A stretch of DNA of 64,000 bases from Agapanthus africanus. Its lineage: Eukaryota; Streptophyta; Magnoliopsida; Asparagales; Amaryllidaceae. The stretch's first letter is position 1, and each line of letters begins with the position of its first letter. The stretch is taken from positions 700,488,761 through 700,552,760 of the forward strand of contig CM057339.1 of NCBI GenBank assembly GCA_030015575.1, read 5' to 3'. The notes beneath the pieces were generated by a model. The model saw only the letters and a list, made by a program, of their open reading frames with translations, did no database searches and was not told where the DNA came from. The position numbers and the translations under genes are program-made. Shown here piece by piece: positions 12,030 to 22,859 of this stretch.

Positions 12030-12240
12030 GATGTAATTTACAGAATCAGTTGAGACTCTTGAAAGTCATAGAAGAACCTGACCTGCACAAATCTGATGTA
12101 TGCTTTCCATTGGACACTAAGAAGTCTCTAAAGGGAAAAGCCTATGTGAAAGCCATCATTAGTTCATATAAGAAGATTGATGCTGAAACAGAGAACGAGG
12201 AATGTCATTTTTTTCTTCTTCTGCCACATTACTGTCTTCT
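12030..12240 (+). pseudogene. Unidentified captured exon, left arm
   Basis: The frame contains VIEEPDLHKSDVCFPLDTKK and KAIISSYKKIDAETENEE. It occurs three times in the window: here, inverted at 14240-14466, and at 22436-22640 in CACTA 2. The three differ by a few residues and none has a stop in the core, so it looks like once-coding sequence. I do not recognise the family. In both elements it lies antisense to the element's own gene. It is flanked by tandem copies of a CTTCTCCTTCTGCCACATTA block that breaks the frame's end. Confidence 0.5.
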
Positions 12241-12689
12241 CCTTCTGCCACATTACTGTCTTCTCCTTCTTATTATGTGCGCGTGCAAATTCAATGACTA
12301 TATTGAGAATATGGATTAATAGTGGGTAGGAAAAGTATTTCTCAAATGGCTTTTGCGTCTTAAAACCATAAACTACTAAGTAATGGCATACATAATTTTT
12401 TTAGTATAAAGGTTGTTATTTTAAGTTTTCCCTTATAGAGATATGATCTAACTGCATCTATAAACTATAAGTGTGCAGAAAATTATGATAAGAAACCATA
12501 AGAAAGGGTTGTAGCCATGCATAACCTTGAATCTACATACCAAATCATGCACTTATTGTCACCTTACGTTGGAATATAAAATATCTTGGAAGACTATAAT
12601 CGAGCATTTAAATCTTGATAGCTTTTGACTTCAACATATATTTTTCTCAAGTACCATGAAATATACTTCCTCCGTATAAACCGTTTTCA

Positions 12690-12815
12690 GGAAGATGGAT
12701 TAATAATGACAAATTATCCATTGTGACTCACTAGGTTAGCATTCTCTTCTATTGACCATCTTACTAATCAGCTTGGTAAATTTATTCGGAACCGGCTGCG
12801 AATCATTAAAAGACA
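12690..12815 (-). pseudogene. B3-domain N-terminal fragment, left arm of CACTA 1
   Basis: The minus strand encodes MSFNDSQPVPNKFT-type sequence matching the start of the B3 copies in CACTA 2, then diverges after the segment equivalent to LVSHNG. The inverse copy is at 13655-13760 in the right arm. Only the beginning of the domain is retained. Confidence 0.65.
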
Positions 12816-13649
12816 TGCATAAGAAAGAAAGCTAAAATACAGATATATAGCATACCGATACATCGAAACTTCATAGTTGCGATGGCAATCCAGAGATATT
12901 TATTTCTACACACGTGGTGCGCATGCGAATGCGTCAGGCATCATGGACAAATATTTCAGAACATGGAAAGTATTATTCGTATAAAGTAATTAAAACTTTT
13001 AAACACCTTGGGTAGATATTTTCTTAGTTGATGCAATCATATCATGAGGACTAAATTTAAGCTATTATACATATGCATATGTATTTTTCTAACCTAATAT
13101 ATCTCACACACACACACACACATACACACACACACAGAGAACACCAGTTTGGTAGAGAAATCAGCTAGCAGGACCCTGAAGAAATGGAGTCCATAGCATT
13201 GCTCATCATCATCATTCGTGATCCCTTTGAAAAAATATTATCAAAGGGATCATGGATGATTATGATGAGCAATGCTATGGAATCCATTTCTTCAGGATCC
13301 TACTACCTGATTTCTCTACCTACCTGGTGTTCTCTCTCTCTCTCTGTGTGTGTGTGTGTGATATATTAGGTTAGAAAAATACATATGCATATGTATAATA
13401 GCTTAAATTTAGTCCTCATGATATAATTGCATCAACTAAGAAAATATCTACCCAAGGTGTTTAAAAGTTTTAATTACTTTATACGAATAATACTTTCCAT
13501 GTTCTCAAATGGTTGTCCATGATGCCTGACGCATTCGCACGCGCACCACGTGTATAGAAATAAATATCTCTAGATTGTCATCGCAACTATGAAGTTTCGA
13601 TATATCGGTATGCTATATATCTGTATTTTAGCTTTCTTTCTTATGCATG

Positions 13650-13762
13650 TCTTTTAATGATTCGCAGCCGGTTCCGAATAAATTTACCAAGCAGATTAGT
13701 AAGATGGTCAATAGAAGAGAAAATGCTAACCTAGTGAGCCACAATGGATAATTTGTCATTAT
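13650..13762 (+). pseudogene. B3-domain N-terminal fragment, right arm of CACTA 1
   Basis: The plus strand reads ATGCATGTCTTTTAATGATT and continues through PVPNKFTKQISKMVNRRENA and LVSHNG, then runs into unrelated sequence and a stop. It is the mirror of the left-arm fragment. It is shorter than the version in CACTA 2, where the whole domain is kept. Confidence 0.65.
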
Positions 13763-14239
13763 TAATCCATCTTCCTGAAAACGGTTTATACGGAGGAAGT
13801 ATATTTCATGGTACTTGAGAAAAATATATGTTGAAGTCAAAAGCTATCAAGATTTAAATGCTCGCTTATAGTCTTCCAAGATATTTTATATTCCAAGGCA
13901 AGGTGACAATAAGTGCATGATTTGGTATGTAGATTCAAGGTTATGCATGGCTACGACCCTTTCTTATGGTTTCTTATCATAATTTTCTGCACACTTATAA
14001 TTTATAGATGCAGTTAGATCATATCTCTATAAGGGAAAACTTAAAATAACAACCTTTATACTAAAAAAATTATGTATGCCATTACTTAGTAGTTTATGGT
14101 TTTAAGACGCAAAAGCCATTTGAGAAATACTTTTCCTACCCACTATTAATCCATATTCTCAATATAGTCATCGAATTTGCACACGCACATAATAAGAAGG
14201 AGAAGACAGTAATGTGGCAGAAGGAGAAGACACTAATGT

Positions 14240-14466
14240 GGCAGAAGAAGAAAAAAATGACATTCCTCGTTCTCTGTTTCAGCATCAATCTTCTGATATG
14301 AACTAATGATGGATTTCACATAGGCTTTTCCCTTTAGAGACTTCTTAGTGTCCAATGGAAAGCATACATCAGATTTGTGCAGGTCAGGTTCTTCTATGAC
14401 TTTCAAGAGTCTCAACCGATTCTGTAAATTACACCCTAGTTGGGTGATACTTTTACCACTTCTCAC
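14240..14466 (-). pseudogene. Unidentified captured exon, right arm (inverse of 12030-12240)
   Basis: The minus strand reads MRSGKSITQLGCNLQNRLRL and continues with the same core as 12030-12240. Its start matches 22436 in CACTA 2. On the plus (element-sense) strand a CTGCAG|GTGCGC junction at about 14471 could act as a donor. Confidence 0.5.
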
Positions 14467-14565
14467 TGCAGGTGCGCTCTCTAATATCCATTTTGAATGT
14501 AATATTATAGATATCCATGCCTGTTTATGTCAAAATTACTTATATTGTCAATGTTTGATTGTCTA

Positions 14566-14620
14566 GTTGTTGGTGATGCGTCCATATCAGGGACAGAGGC
14601 CACTCCCGTTCCTCCAGGTA
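14566..14620 (+). other. Small conserved exon candidate of CACTA gene
   Basis: A block ending TTCCTCCAG|GTATGT is preceded by TGTCTAG, giving an acceptor and donor around about 51 nt encoding VVGDASISGTEATPVPP. The inverse copy with the same signals is at 22281-22333 in CACTA 2. Conservation of both splice signals supports an exon of the transposon gene. Confidence 0.45.
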
Positions 14621-14979
14621 TGTTTATATATTATATAGGGCATGCATATTGATTTAGAATGTTATATCATAAATATACACACATTCCTTTTGCTCTTAGT
14701 CGTCCAACTCATTATCATGGGCTGCTTGATGAGATTAGATTTGCGCCTGATGATCTACAAGAGCTTGTTCACTCCTTGTCATATGTGTAAGCAGCGCTAT
14801 ATGCGAGTTTACCTTGTTAGTATGTATGTACTGAAATTAATTAATATTATTCAAATTTTGATACATGCAGATACCAGAGGAGCACATCTTCTATCTCTGT
14901 AGGTAAGGCTTTGAATTTGTTGATTTTGGTATTTCTTGTCAATTTTATAGACCAGTATGTGCTAAATATAATGTTCAGA

Positions 14980-15720
14980 CAGTTGCTAGGGGGAAGGCAG
15001 CATTCGAGGCTGCTGACCCCAGTCCTGGACGCCGCACACGGACGGCACCACGGAGGTTGGGAGAGAGGCCGAGGACTGGGCTCTAGCAGGGCCCATATGA
15101 GGTTGGACTCCACCCCGGTGGTTACTTCCTCCGTCTCCAGTGAGCGACGTATCCAGCAGGAACTGGAGAGCTTGAAGGCCACCGTTCAGGAGTTGAATGA
15201 GATGCTGGTATGTATACTACTTAATAGTAAAATATAATGTCATATTATAGATATCAACATATCCAATATCAGTACATAGCCTGAGCTTATTTGGTTGTAG
15301 ACTTATGTTTTATTAATCATACATGTACATATCTAATTAAAATAAACTACAGTTTTGAAAACTAGATATCCAAATGGGGTTTCGAAATAACTCGATAATG
15401 ATAAGAATTCGAATGTGGGTGTAGGAGCGGGTGGTTGAGCAGGCCCAGGCCTCGGGGATCGATTTTACCGGACAGAACGATCCGAGGCTGCTGACCCCAG
15501 TTCTGGACGCCGCACACGGAGGGCACCACGGAGGTTGGGAGAGGCCGGGGATTGGGCCCTAGCAGGGCCCATATGAGGTTGGACTCCACCCCGGCGGTTA
15601 CTTCCTCCGTCTCCAGTGACCGGCATGTCCATCATGAACTGGATAGCTTGAGGGCCAGCGTTCAGGAGTTGAAGGAGATGCTGGTATGTATACTACTTTA
15701 TAGTAAAATATCATTTCATA
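14980..15720 (+). pseudogene. Tandemly duplicated coiled-coil exon of CACTA ORF1-like gene
   Basis: Two copies (about 14980-15208 and 15478-15684) encode RAHMRLDSTP-VTSSVSS followed by a heptad-like HELDSLRASVQELKEML, each with a GTATGTATACT donor. The intron after each copy is also duplicated (unit about 500 bp). The order, coiled coil then alanine/proline-rich tail, resembles ORF1 products of plant CACTA elements (Ptta/En/Spm-type C-terminal regions). Copy 1 has a frame disturbance relative to copy 2. Confidence 0.55.
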
Positions 15721-15932
15721 TTATATACATATCAACATATCCATAATTAGTACGTAGCTTGAGCTTATTTGGTTTTAGACTTAAGTTTGATTAATCATAC
15801 ATACATATGTAATTGAAATAAACAACACTTTTCCAAACTAGATATCCAAACAGGGTTTCGAAATAACTTAATAATGATACGAATTCGAATAATAAACAGT
15901 TCTTACACGCTTCTTACACACGTTATATCCAG

Positions 15933-16222
15933 ACGCGACAGGGTAGATCGGCCGAGCCTCCACACGCATCTTCTTCGGCTGCGGCTCCGCAAGCCACTAC
16001 ATCGGCTGCGGTTCCGTAGACAGCTCCTGTAGCTCCACCGCCCACTCAGACTCCCGCAGCCGCGGCTCCGCAAGCGACTACCTCGACGGCGGCTGCGCAG
16101 ACCACATCGCCGGCTCTACATGCCGCTCAGACTCCCGCTCGCGACGAATTGTAGAGTTTATTGACCGAGGAGCAGGCGCGCGTTATTCTATCGTTATTCA
16201 GAGGTAGAGCTGGACCGAGCTA
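15933..16222 (+). pseudogene. C-terminal exon of CACTA ORF1-like protein
   Basis: After an acceptor (TATATCCAG) the frame reads TRQGRSAEPPHASSSAAAPQ, an alanine/threonine/proline-rich linker, then LLTEEQARVILSLFRGRAGP and a stop. Two in-frame TAG codons interrupt it (after SAAVP and after ARDEL). The matching exon in CACTA 2 (19320-19547, minus) lacks the second and carries a different one. The tail resembles the end of plant Ptta/En/Spm transposase-associated proteins. Confidence 0.6.
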
Positions 16223-16474
16223 GGGTAGATTTTTGGTTCTTTTTTTTTGAAACATGTATTTATTTATATCATACACATTGTACTACATTTTGAAACGATA
16301 TTGATATTGGTTTGTATTTATATCATATTCAGTTTTTGTGTTTCTTTTGTATATTATATATATGCGTGAGATGTGATTACGAATACTGCAATATATGATT
16401 TGATTGATGTATATATTATTGTGCACAGGGCGGGAAAAAATCAAGCAACCCATTTTTTAAAAAAAATTACAGAC

Positions 16475-17008
16475 AATATGTACCTACGGATTAATCCGTA
16501 GGCACTCATGTTACCCCTACGGATATGTCCGTAGGGGCAAAATATCAGCAGTAACTGATATTTCCCCCAGATCTCAGTGCCAGGGGGTTGGGAAAGCCCC
16601 TACGGATATATCCGTAGGGGCCACTGACTCTCCCCTACGGCGTTATCCGTAGGGGCAAAATATCAGGAATCCTGAATTTGTGCCCCTACGGAAACGTACC
16701 TACGCATATATCCGTAGGGGGTAGTACATGCCCCTACGGGTATATCCATAGGGCCAAGTAATTTATTAAAATAAACCGTAAATAATATAAAATCTTATAC
16801 CCTACGGCTTAATCCGTAGGGGAAACTGGAGCTACACACATATCCGTAGGGGCATGAATTTGCCCGTAGGGGCAAGTTCAGGTCCTCAACTTGCACCTGC
16901 GGCCTTTGCACCTACGGGGTATTTTTTCGCCCCTACGTATATATCCGTAGGGGCAGTGGGTTGCTCCTACGGATTTATCCGTAGGGGCAACCCTTCTTTG
17001 TAGTAGTG
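16475..17008. repeat. CACTA 1 right subterminal repeats
   Basis: About twenty copies of CCTACGGAT or its inverse occur, many as near-palindromes of the form CCCCTACGGATATATCCG plus TAGGGG. The spacing is irregular. These are candidate transposase-binding sites. Confidence 0.85.
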
Positions 17009-17614
17009 ACGTGATCAAGTTCTTTACGTGCATGGAGAGCTTTCAAGTTTCTTTGTTTTAAGAATTAAATTCTCTGTAGGGTTAAACCCTAATTATGTTT
17101 TAGAGGAATTAAATTCCTATGTATGTGGAAGAATTAAATTCTCATATAGGATTAAACCCTAGTTCTGTCTTGGAGGAATTAAATTCCTATGAATTTGGAA
17201 GAATTAAATTCTCAAATAGAGTTAAACCCTATTTTCATTTGTAGGAATTAAATTCCTATGAATTTGGGGGAAATAAATTCCATAAACTCAATTCTCCCTC
17301 TATGTTTTGGATCTGCATGGCAGAATCTCCCCGATGAGAATTAAATTCTCAACTTGTGGGGAGATCTGCTTCTGCGGATCTTCAACCAAAGGAAGAACTA
17401 AGTTCTTATCAGAAGAGTTAAACTCTTAAATTGAGAATTAAATTCTCTTTGTTTTATAGAACTTAGATCTCTTTCCCCTTTCTCACCTAGGTTTTCTTTT
17501 CTCTGAAGAGATCTTTTTTTTCTCTCTTGAGAATTAAATTCTCCTCTCTTTTTCCTCTATGTTGTTGTTATCTCCCCAAAAAAGTAGATCCTCCTCTCTT
17601 CTCTTCTTGGCTCC

Positions 17615-17622
17615 TATTTATA
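17615..17622 (-). promoter_or_regulatory. TATA box candidate of G1 3' LTR
   Basis: The minus strand reads CTCCTATAAATAGGAG, a strong TATAAATA inside a short palindrome. It is conserved at 36736-36743 in the sister LTR and correctly oriented for minus-strand transcription of G1. Confidence 0.5.
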
Positions 17623-18530
17623 GGAGAAAGAAAAGAATCAATTTGTTTATTCAATCTTTCATTAAAACATTTTGGTTGTTTTTTTTGTAACCAACATGAT
17701 CTTTTAGATCACTCAGTGAATTTTATTCACCATTGGATTTTTAATCCAAAAGATCTTTTATCTGTTATTCCTGGTAAATTTCAAGGAAATCTTTCCTTGT
17801 ATAAAATCTTTCCATAAATTGGTGATTTTTAATCACCATTGGATTTTTAATCCAATGGTGCTCCATTTTACAGAACACCATCTTTTTTGTTTGGAAAGAT
17901 TTAGAGAAATATTTTTCCAGTTAGGGTTTTTGATTCCCTCTTAATTAGAATTTAATTCTATTAATTCATAGATCTTTAGGAACCCATCACGTGTTGGCAC
18001 GTGACCCCTTGATTAAGTATTTGAACAGAATTTAATTCTGTTGTTTTAAAGAACTCAGGAATTATCACGTGTCAGCACGTGACCCTTAGTCACGTGTTGG
18101 CACGTGATGCCCTATTGGGGTTTTTCCTTGTTATTTTATTATACCTTTAATTCTTTTCAGTGGGTTTAAAGGCCCATCACGTGTTGGCACATGAACCCAC
18201 TGATTAATTATTTCCAATTATTTATTTTATTCAGTGCCTAAAAGCTTTGCCTGTAAATGGTCACGTGTCTGCACGTGATATCCGGTCAAGTGTGAACACG
18301 TGATGCCTCATAACTTTTGATCCCGGATGAATTATGAGGCCCATAATATATCAAATCGAAGGATTTTTCGAGACAATTTCGAGACCATTAGAATTTAGCT
18401 GTTTCTCATTCGGGAGTTTGTCAAAATACAGCCCGGAAAATACTGGTTCGCATTTTCTTCCTTACATTACACGTGCATAGCATATTTGCTCATAATTTTT
18501 TTTTCCCGGATGAATTATGAAGCCCATAAT

Positions 18531-19060
18531 CACTACTACAAATAAGGGTTGCCCCTACGGATTTGTCGGTAGGGGCAAACCACTGCCCCTACGGATATGT
18601 GCGTCGGGGCGAAAAAAGACCCCGTAGGTGCAAAGGCCGCAGGTGCAAGTTGAAGCCCTGAACTTGCCCCTACGGGCAAAAACTTGTCCCTACGGAGTTC
18701 TGTGTAGGGCCAGTTGCACCTACGGATTAGGCCGTAGGGTAAAGAAAGTTATATTATTTACGGTTTTTTTAAACATATTACCTGTACCTACGGATATATC
18801 CATAGGGCCACGTAATATCCCCTACGGATATATGCGTAGGTACTTGTCCGTAGGGGTAAAATATCAGGATTTCTAATATGTTGCCCCTACGGATAAGTCC
18901 GTAGGGGCGAAGCAATGGCCCCTATGGATAGGTCCGTAGGGGCACTCCCAACCTCCCTGGTGCTGAGATCAGGGGGGAAATATCAGTTACTGCTGATATT
19001 TTGCCCCTACGGATATAGCCGTAGGGGCAACAGTTTTACCTATGGTTTAATCCGTAGGTA
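18531..19060. repeat. CACTA 2 left subterminal repeats
   Basis: This is a dense array of CCCCTACGGAT and ATCCGTAGGGG motifs, inverse to 16475-17008. An open frame through it is an artefact. Confidence 0.85.
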
Positions 19061-19317
19061 CACATTATCTGTATTTTTTTTTTAAAAAAGAGCTGCCTGA
19101 TTTTTTCCCGCCCTGTGCACAATAATATATATAACAATAAAATATAAAATTAATCATCACACAACATATATCGCAGTATTCATAATCACATCTCACGCAT
19201 ATAATATACAAAAGAAACCCAAAAACTGAATATCAATATCAATATCGTTTCAAAATGTAGTACAATATGTATCATATAAATAAATACATGTTTCAAAAAA
19301 TAAGAATCAAAAAGCTA

Positions 19318-19547
19318 CCCTAGCTCGGTCCAGCTCCACCTCTGATAAACGATAGAATCTGGCGCGCCTGCTCCTCGGTCAATAAACCATGCAATTCGGC
19401 GTGTGCGGGAGTCTGAGCGGCCTGTGGAGCTGGCGATGTGGTCTGCGCAGCCGCCGTCGAGGTAGTAGCTTGCGGAGCCACGGCTGCGGGAGTCTAAGCG
19501 GACGGTGGAGCTATAGGAGCTGTCTGCGGAACCGCAGCCGATGTAGC
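19318..19547 (-). pseudogene. C-terminal exon of CACTA ORF1-like protein, element 2
   Basis: The minus strand reads ATSAAVPQTAPIAPPSA, one TAG, then TPAAVAPQATTSTAAAQTTS and ends LLTEEQARQILSFIRGGAGP-S-stop. It is homologous to 15933-16222. It directly follows the left-arm B3 copy in element sense, so a chimeric B3-ORF1 transcript is possible. Confidence 0.6.
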
Positions 19548-19699
19548 GGTTGAAAATAATACAATTGCATAACCTTAAGAAAAACAACCACCCCTTTTTT
19601 AATGAATTTGGATGGGTAATTATCCCAAATTTTTTTAAAACAAAAGAAAAACAGTGACCTATATACAAAATGGGTAAATGTCGTGATCAATAAATTACT

Positions 19700-20225
19700 T
19701 ACCATTTGCCGAGACATGTATTTTTCCAGCATCCATACATCCTTTTCCTTTTCTTCGATGCCGTATTCTCATTATCTTCGTCTAATCCATCTGAATCTGC
19801 AATTAAGTTTAATTAAACCAAATAAAATCAAAAATTAAAATCAAACAGCAACAACAAAATCAATGAAATTTATAGCCTACCAGAGTCTTCAAGAATATCC
19901 ACATATGAATCCTGGGTCTTCTTCTTTTTCTTCAAAGATCTTTTAGAAGCAGAGAATTTTGTTTTCTGGTAAGTGCTTTGAAGCTAAACACCATATTTCC
20001 TTTGTATTTGAAAACCAAAAAATGCCCAGTTTGCAGATTATTGGCTACTGTAAATTCATGCCACCCATCTCCACTCATGGAAGCAACTTTGTTCTCGATA
20101 TGAAGATCAACATGCCATATTTTGCCATTGTGGCTCACTAGGTTATCCTTTTCTCTTCTCTTGACCATCTTGCTAATCTGCTTGGTAAATTTATTCGGAA
20201 CCGGCTGCGAATCATTAAAAGACAT
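19700..20225 (-). pseudogene. Captured B3 DNA-binding domain gene fragment, left arm
   Basis: The exon at 20225-19932 encodes 97 residues: MSFNDSQPVPNKFTKQISKM at the start, a middle with GKIWHVDLHIENKV, then GWHEFTVANNLQTGHFLVFK near residue 60-78. This order (PxxF, GxxWxVxL, GWxxF, L-x-GxxLVFxYxG) is the plant-specific B3 fold, closest in feel to REM/VRN1-type proteins. A second exon (about 19797-19702) carries an acidic stretch and SKKRKR, a possible nuclear signal, with splice signals on both sides. Exon 1 stops just before a lysine-rich continuation in another phase, so a small frameshift is likely. It probably came from a host B3 gene; the donor is not in the window. Confidence 0.85.
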
Positions 20226-20578
20226 GCATAAGAAAGGAAGCTAAAATACAGATATATAGCATACCGATACATCGAAACTTCAAAGTTGCGATGACAATCC
20301 AGAGATATTTATTTCTACACACGTGGTGCACGTGCGAATGCGTCAGGAATCATGGACAAATATTTGAGAACATGGAAAGTATTATTAGTATAAAGTAATT
20401 AATGCTTTTAAACACATTGGGTAGATATTTTCTTTGTTGATGCAATCATATCATGATGACTAAATTTAAGCTATTATAGATATGCATATGTATTTTTCTA
20501 ATCTAATATATTACACACACACACACACATTGGTTCAGAGTCCTGCTACCTGATTTTTCTACCAAATTGGTTCTCTCT

Positions 20579-20613
<35 letters not shown>

Positions 20614-20893
20614 TAGATTAGAAAAATACATATGCATATATATAATAGCTTAAATTTAGTCATCATGATATGATTGCATCAACTAAGAAAATATCTACCC
20701 AAGGTGTTTAAAAGCTTTAATTACTTTATACTAATAATACTTTCCATATTATCAAATATTTGTCCATGATGCCTGACGCATTCGCATGTGCACCACGATT
20801 GTAGAAATAAATATCTCTGGATTGTCATCGCAACTTTGAAGTTTCGATGTATCGGTATAATATATATCTGTATTTTAGCTTCCTTTCTTATGC

Positions 20894-21415
20894 ATGTCTT
20901 TTAATGATTCGCAGCCGGTTCCGAATAAATTTACCAAGCAGATTAGCAAGATGGTCAAGAGAAGAGAAAAGGCTAACCTAGTGAGCCACAATGGCAAAAT
21001 ATGGCATGTTGATCTTCACATCGAGAACAAAGTTGCTTCCATGAGTGGAGATGGGTGGCATGAATTTACAGTAGCCAATAATCTGCAAACTGGGCATTTT
21101 TTGGTTTTCAAATACAAAGGCAATATGGTGTTTAGCTTCAAAGCACTTACCAGAAAACAAAATTCTCTGCTTCTAAAAGATCTTTGAAGAAAAAGAAGAA
21201 GGCCCAGGATTCATATGTGGATATTCTTGAAGACTCTGGTAGGCTATAAATTTCATTGATTTTGTTGTTGCTGTTTGATTTTAATTTTTGATTTTATTTG
21301 GTTTAATTAAATTTAATTGCAGTTTCAGATGGATTAGACGAAGATAATGAGAATACGGCATCGAAGAAGAGGAAAAGGATGTATGGATGCTGCAAAAATA
21401 CATGTCTCGGCAAAT
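20894..21415 (+). pseudogene. Captured B3 DNA-binding domain gene fragment, right arm
   Basis: This is a mirror copy of 19700-20225. The 97-residue B3 exon (20894-21187) differs from the other arm by one residue (KRREKA versus KRREKD). A second exon candidate at 21323-21418 follows an intron with GTAGGC and TTGCAG borders and encodes VSDGLDEDNENTASKKRKRM. A possible acceptor (GATTCGCAG) lies at 20906-20914, inside the open frame, so the initiating ATG at 20894 may be intronic in the donor gene and the true exon may begin at PVPNKF. Confidence 0.85.
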
Positions 21416-21499
21416 GGTAAGTAATTTATTGATCACGACATTTACCCATTTTGTATATAGGTCACTGTTTTTCTTTTGTTTTAAAAAAATTTGGGTGTG

Positions 21500-22260
21500 C
21501 TATTCTACTATCTACAATTAAAAAAAAAAGGTAGACATAAAGATCAAAGTGCAATTTTTTAAATGAGTGTGCTATTCTACTATTTACAATTTCTATTTTT
21601 TTCTCTCTATTTCTTTTATAATCAATCTCCATGACTATTACCTTGACTCTCGACTAACAAAGGTGGCTTTTCGTCCTCGGTAGCTTGATAATTGATGGAG
21701 GATATAAACTTTTGACGACACCTAACGAAAAGTGGACCCTCTTTTCTTCATTAATTCACTCCCTGTGTGTTTGTGTTTGTTTTTTTTTTGAATTAAAGGT
21801 CATTGATTTTAGAAAGACCTGATGATATATATGTTGAATATATATAGGGTGATATGCATGATCACAAGTGCTTGGTGGAGGCAATAAAAAAAGTTGATGT
21901 GGTGATCTCTATGCTGGGCTACAAATATCATGAGCAGTTGGTTGATCATAAGTGCATGCTGCGTGCATAAAAATTGTGTTAATTCCAAACTAAATACAAA
22001 TATAACAAACTTATCAATTATATAGTATTCAATTTGATTTCAAACAAATACCAAATAAGAATTTATTGTACAGGTCCACGACTTACAATCATTCCCGCAT
22101 GCGAGCACATATAAAAATCATAGTTTCTAGGATGACAAATTTTATTGTCAACTACTGTCACCACCTACAGCTAGACAATAATAAAAATTACTATCTAAAT
22201 AAGAGCAAAAGGAATGTGTGTATATTTATGATATAGCATTCTAAATCAATATACATACAC
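21500..22260. other. CACTA 2 internal AT-rich sequence without gene
   Basis: I see intron-like AT-rich sequence with poly-A/T tracts and no supported coding region, repeat or motif between the palindrome and the small exon at 22281-22333. Confidence 0.5.
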
Positions 22261-22435
22261 TATATGATATATAAACATACCTGGAGGAGCGGGAGTGGCC
22301 TCTGTCCCTGATATGGACGCATCACCAACAACTAGACAATCAAACATTGACAATATAAGTAATTTTGACATAAACATGCATGAATATCTATAATATTACA
22401 TTCAAAATGGATATTAGAGAGCGCACCTGCAGTGA

Positions 22436-22640
22436 GAAGTGGTAAAAGTATCACCCAACTAGGGTGTAATTTACAGAATCAGTTGAAACTCTTGAAAGTC
22501 ATAGAAGAACCTGACCTGCACAAATCTGATGTATACTTTCCATTGGACACTAAGAAGTCTCTAAAAGGAAAAGCCAATGTGAAAGCCATCATTAGTTCAT
22601 ATCAGAAGATTGATGCTGAAACAGAGAACAAGGAATGTCA
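22436..22640 (+). pseudogene. Unidentified captured exon, CACTA 2 copy
   Basis: This is the same reading frame as 12030-12240 (VIEEPDLHKSDVYFPLDTKK here), antisense to the element's own gene. Substitutions among the copies are few. The stop-free core in all three copies suggests former coding sequence of unknown family. Confidence 0.5.
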
Positions 22641-22824
22641 TTTTTTTCTTCTTCTGCCACATTACTGTCTTCTCCTTCTTCTGCCACATTACTGTCTTCT
22701 CCTTCTTATTATGTGCACGTGAAAATTCAATGAAAGCAGAAACTTCAGTGACAAACTTAGGTTGCATACGTTGTTGCCAATTCACATACATCCAGTCCTT
22801 AACCCTGACGTACTCATGGGCCAT
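22640..22824 (-). pseudogene. Transposase-associated N-terminal exon (CACTA)
   Basis: The minus strand reads MAHEYVRVKDWMYVNWQQRM then QPKFVTEVSAFIEFSRAHNK. The WMY...F...V..FIEFA-like spacing resembles the transposase-associated domain (Pfam Transpos_assoc) found at the start of plant CACTA transposases. The cysteine-rich part that normally follows is absent. Instead there are two tandem 27-bp units (KKEKTVMWQ twice), then loss of the frame. In CACTA 1 only the last residues of this exon survive next to its palindrome. Confidence 0.5.
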
Positions 22825-22859
22825 GTTAGACTGTATCATATAAATTGTAGGTTATGATG

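Larger units (their letters stand above)
12033..14431. repeat. Long near-perfect palindrome in CACTA 1 (arms about 1.2 kb)
   Basis: The left arm (12033-13230) and right arm (13241-14431) are inverse copies with a spacer of only about 10 bp (AAAAATATTA). Matching landmarks include the captured open frame at 12030-12220 versus 14431-14240 inverted, the B3 fragment, the TATGCATATG block, and CA versus GT dinucleotide tracts. Read-through transcription would yield a long hairpin RNA. Confidence 0.9.
8848..17008 (+). mobile_element. CACTA element 1 (non-autonomous, 8161 bp)
   Basis: The ends are CACTACTACACTATGG and, inverted, CACTACTACAAAGAAGGG. The 3-bp duplication ACG lies at 8845-8847 and 17009-17011. 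The matching empty site (TTACCACGTGATC) is present at 36151-36163 in the sister LTR. Subterminal arrays of CCTACGGAT motifs are typical of CACTA elements. Contents in order: a GC-rich first exon and G-rich intron repeats, a 2.4-kb palindrome with captured sequence, duplicated coiled-coil exons, and a C-terminal exon. No complete transposase is visible. It shares both ends with CACTA element 2, which lies inverted. Confidence 0.93.
19624..21495. repeat. B3-bearing palindrome in CACTA 2 (arms about 0.9 kb)
   Basis: The left arm (19624 to about 20530) and right arm (about 20579-21495) are inverse copies, separated by about 48 bp. They start at CCCAAATTTTTTTAAAACAA and end at its inverse. Each arm carries a full B3 domain exon, an intron and a second exon. 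The dinucleotide tracts next to the spacer differ in length (CA about 9, GT about 13). In element sense the order is antisense B3, loop, sense B3. Confidence 0.9.

Noticed and set aside
14847..15589. Minus-strand open frames of 111 and 75 codons
   Set aside because: They mirror the plus-strand coiled-coil exons, which have splice signals and match the family.
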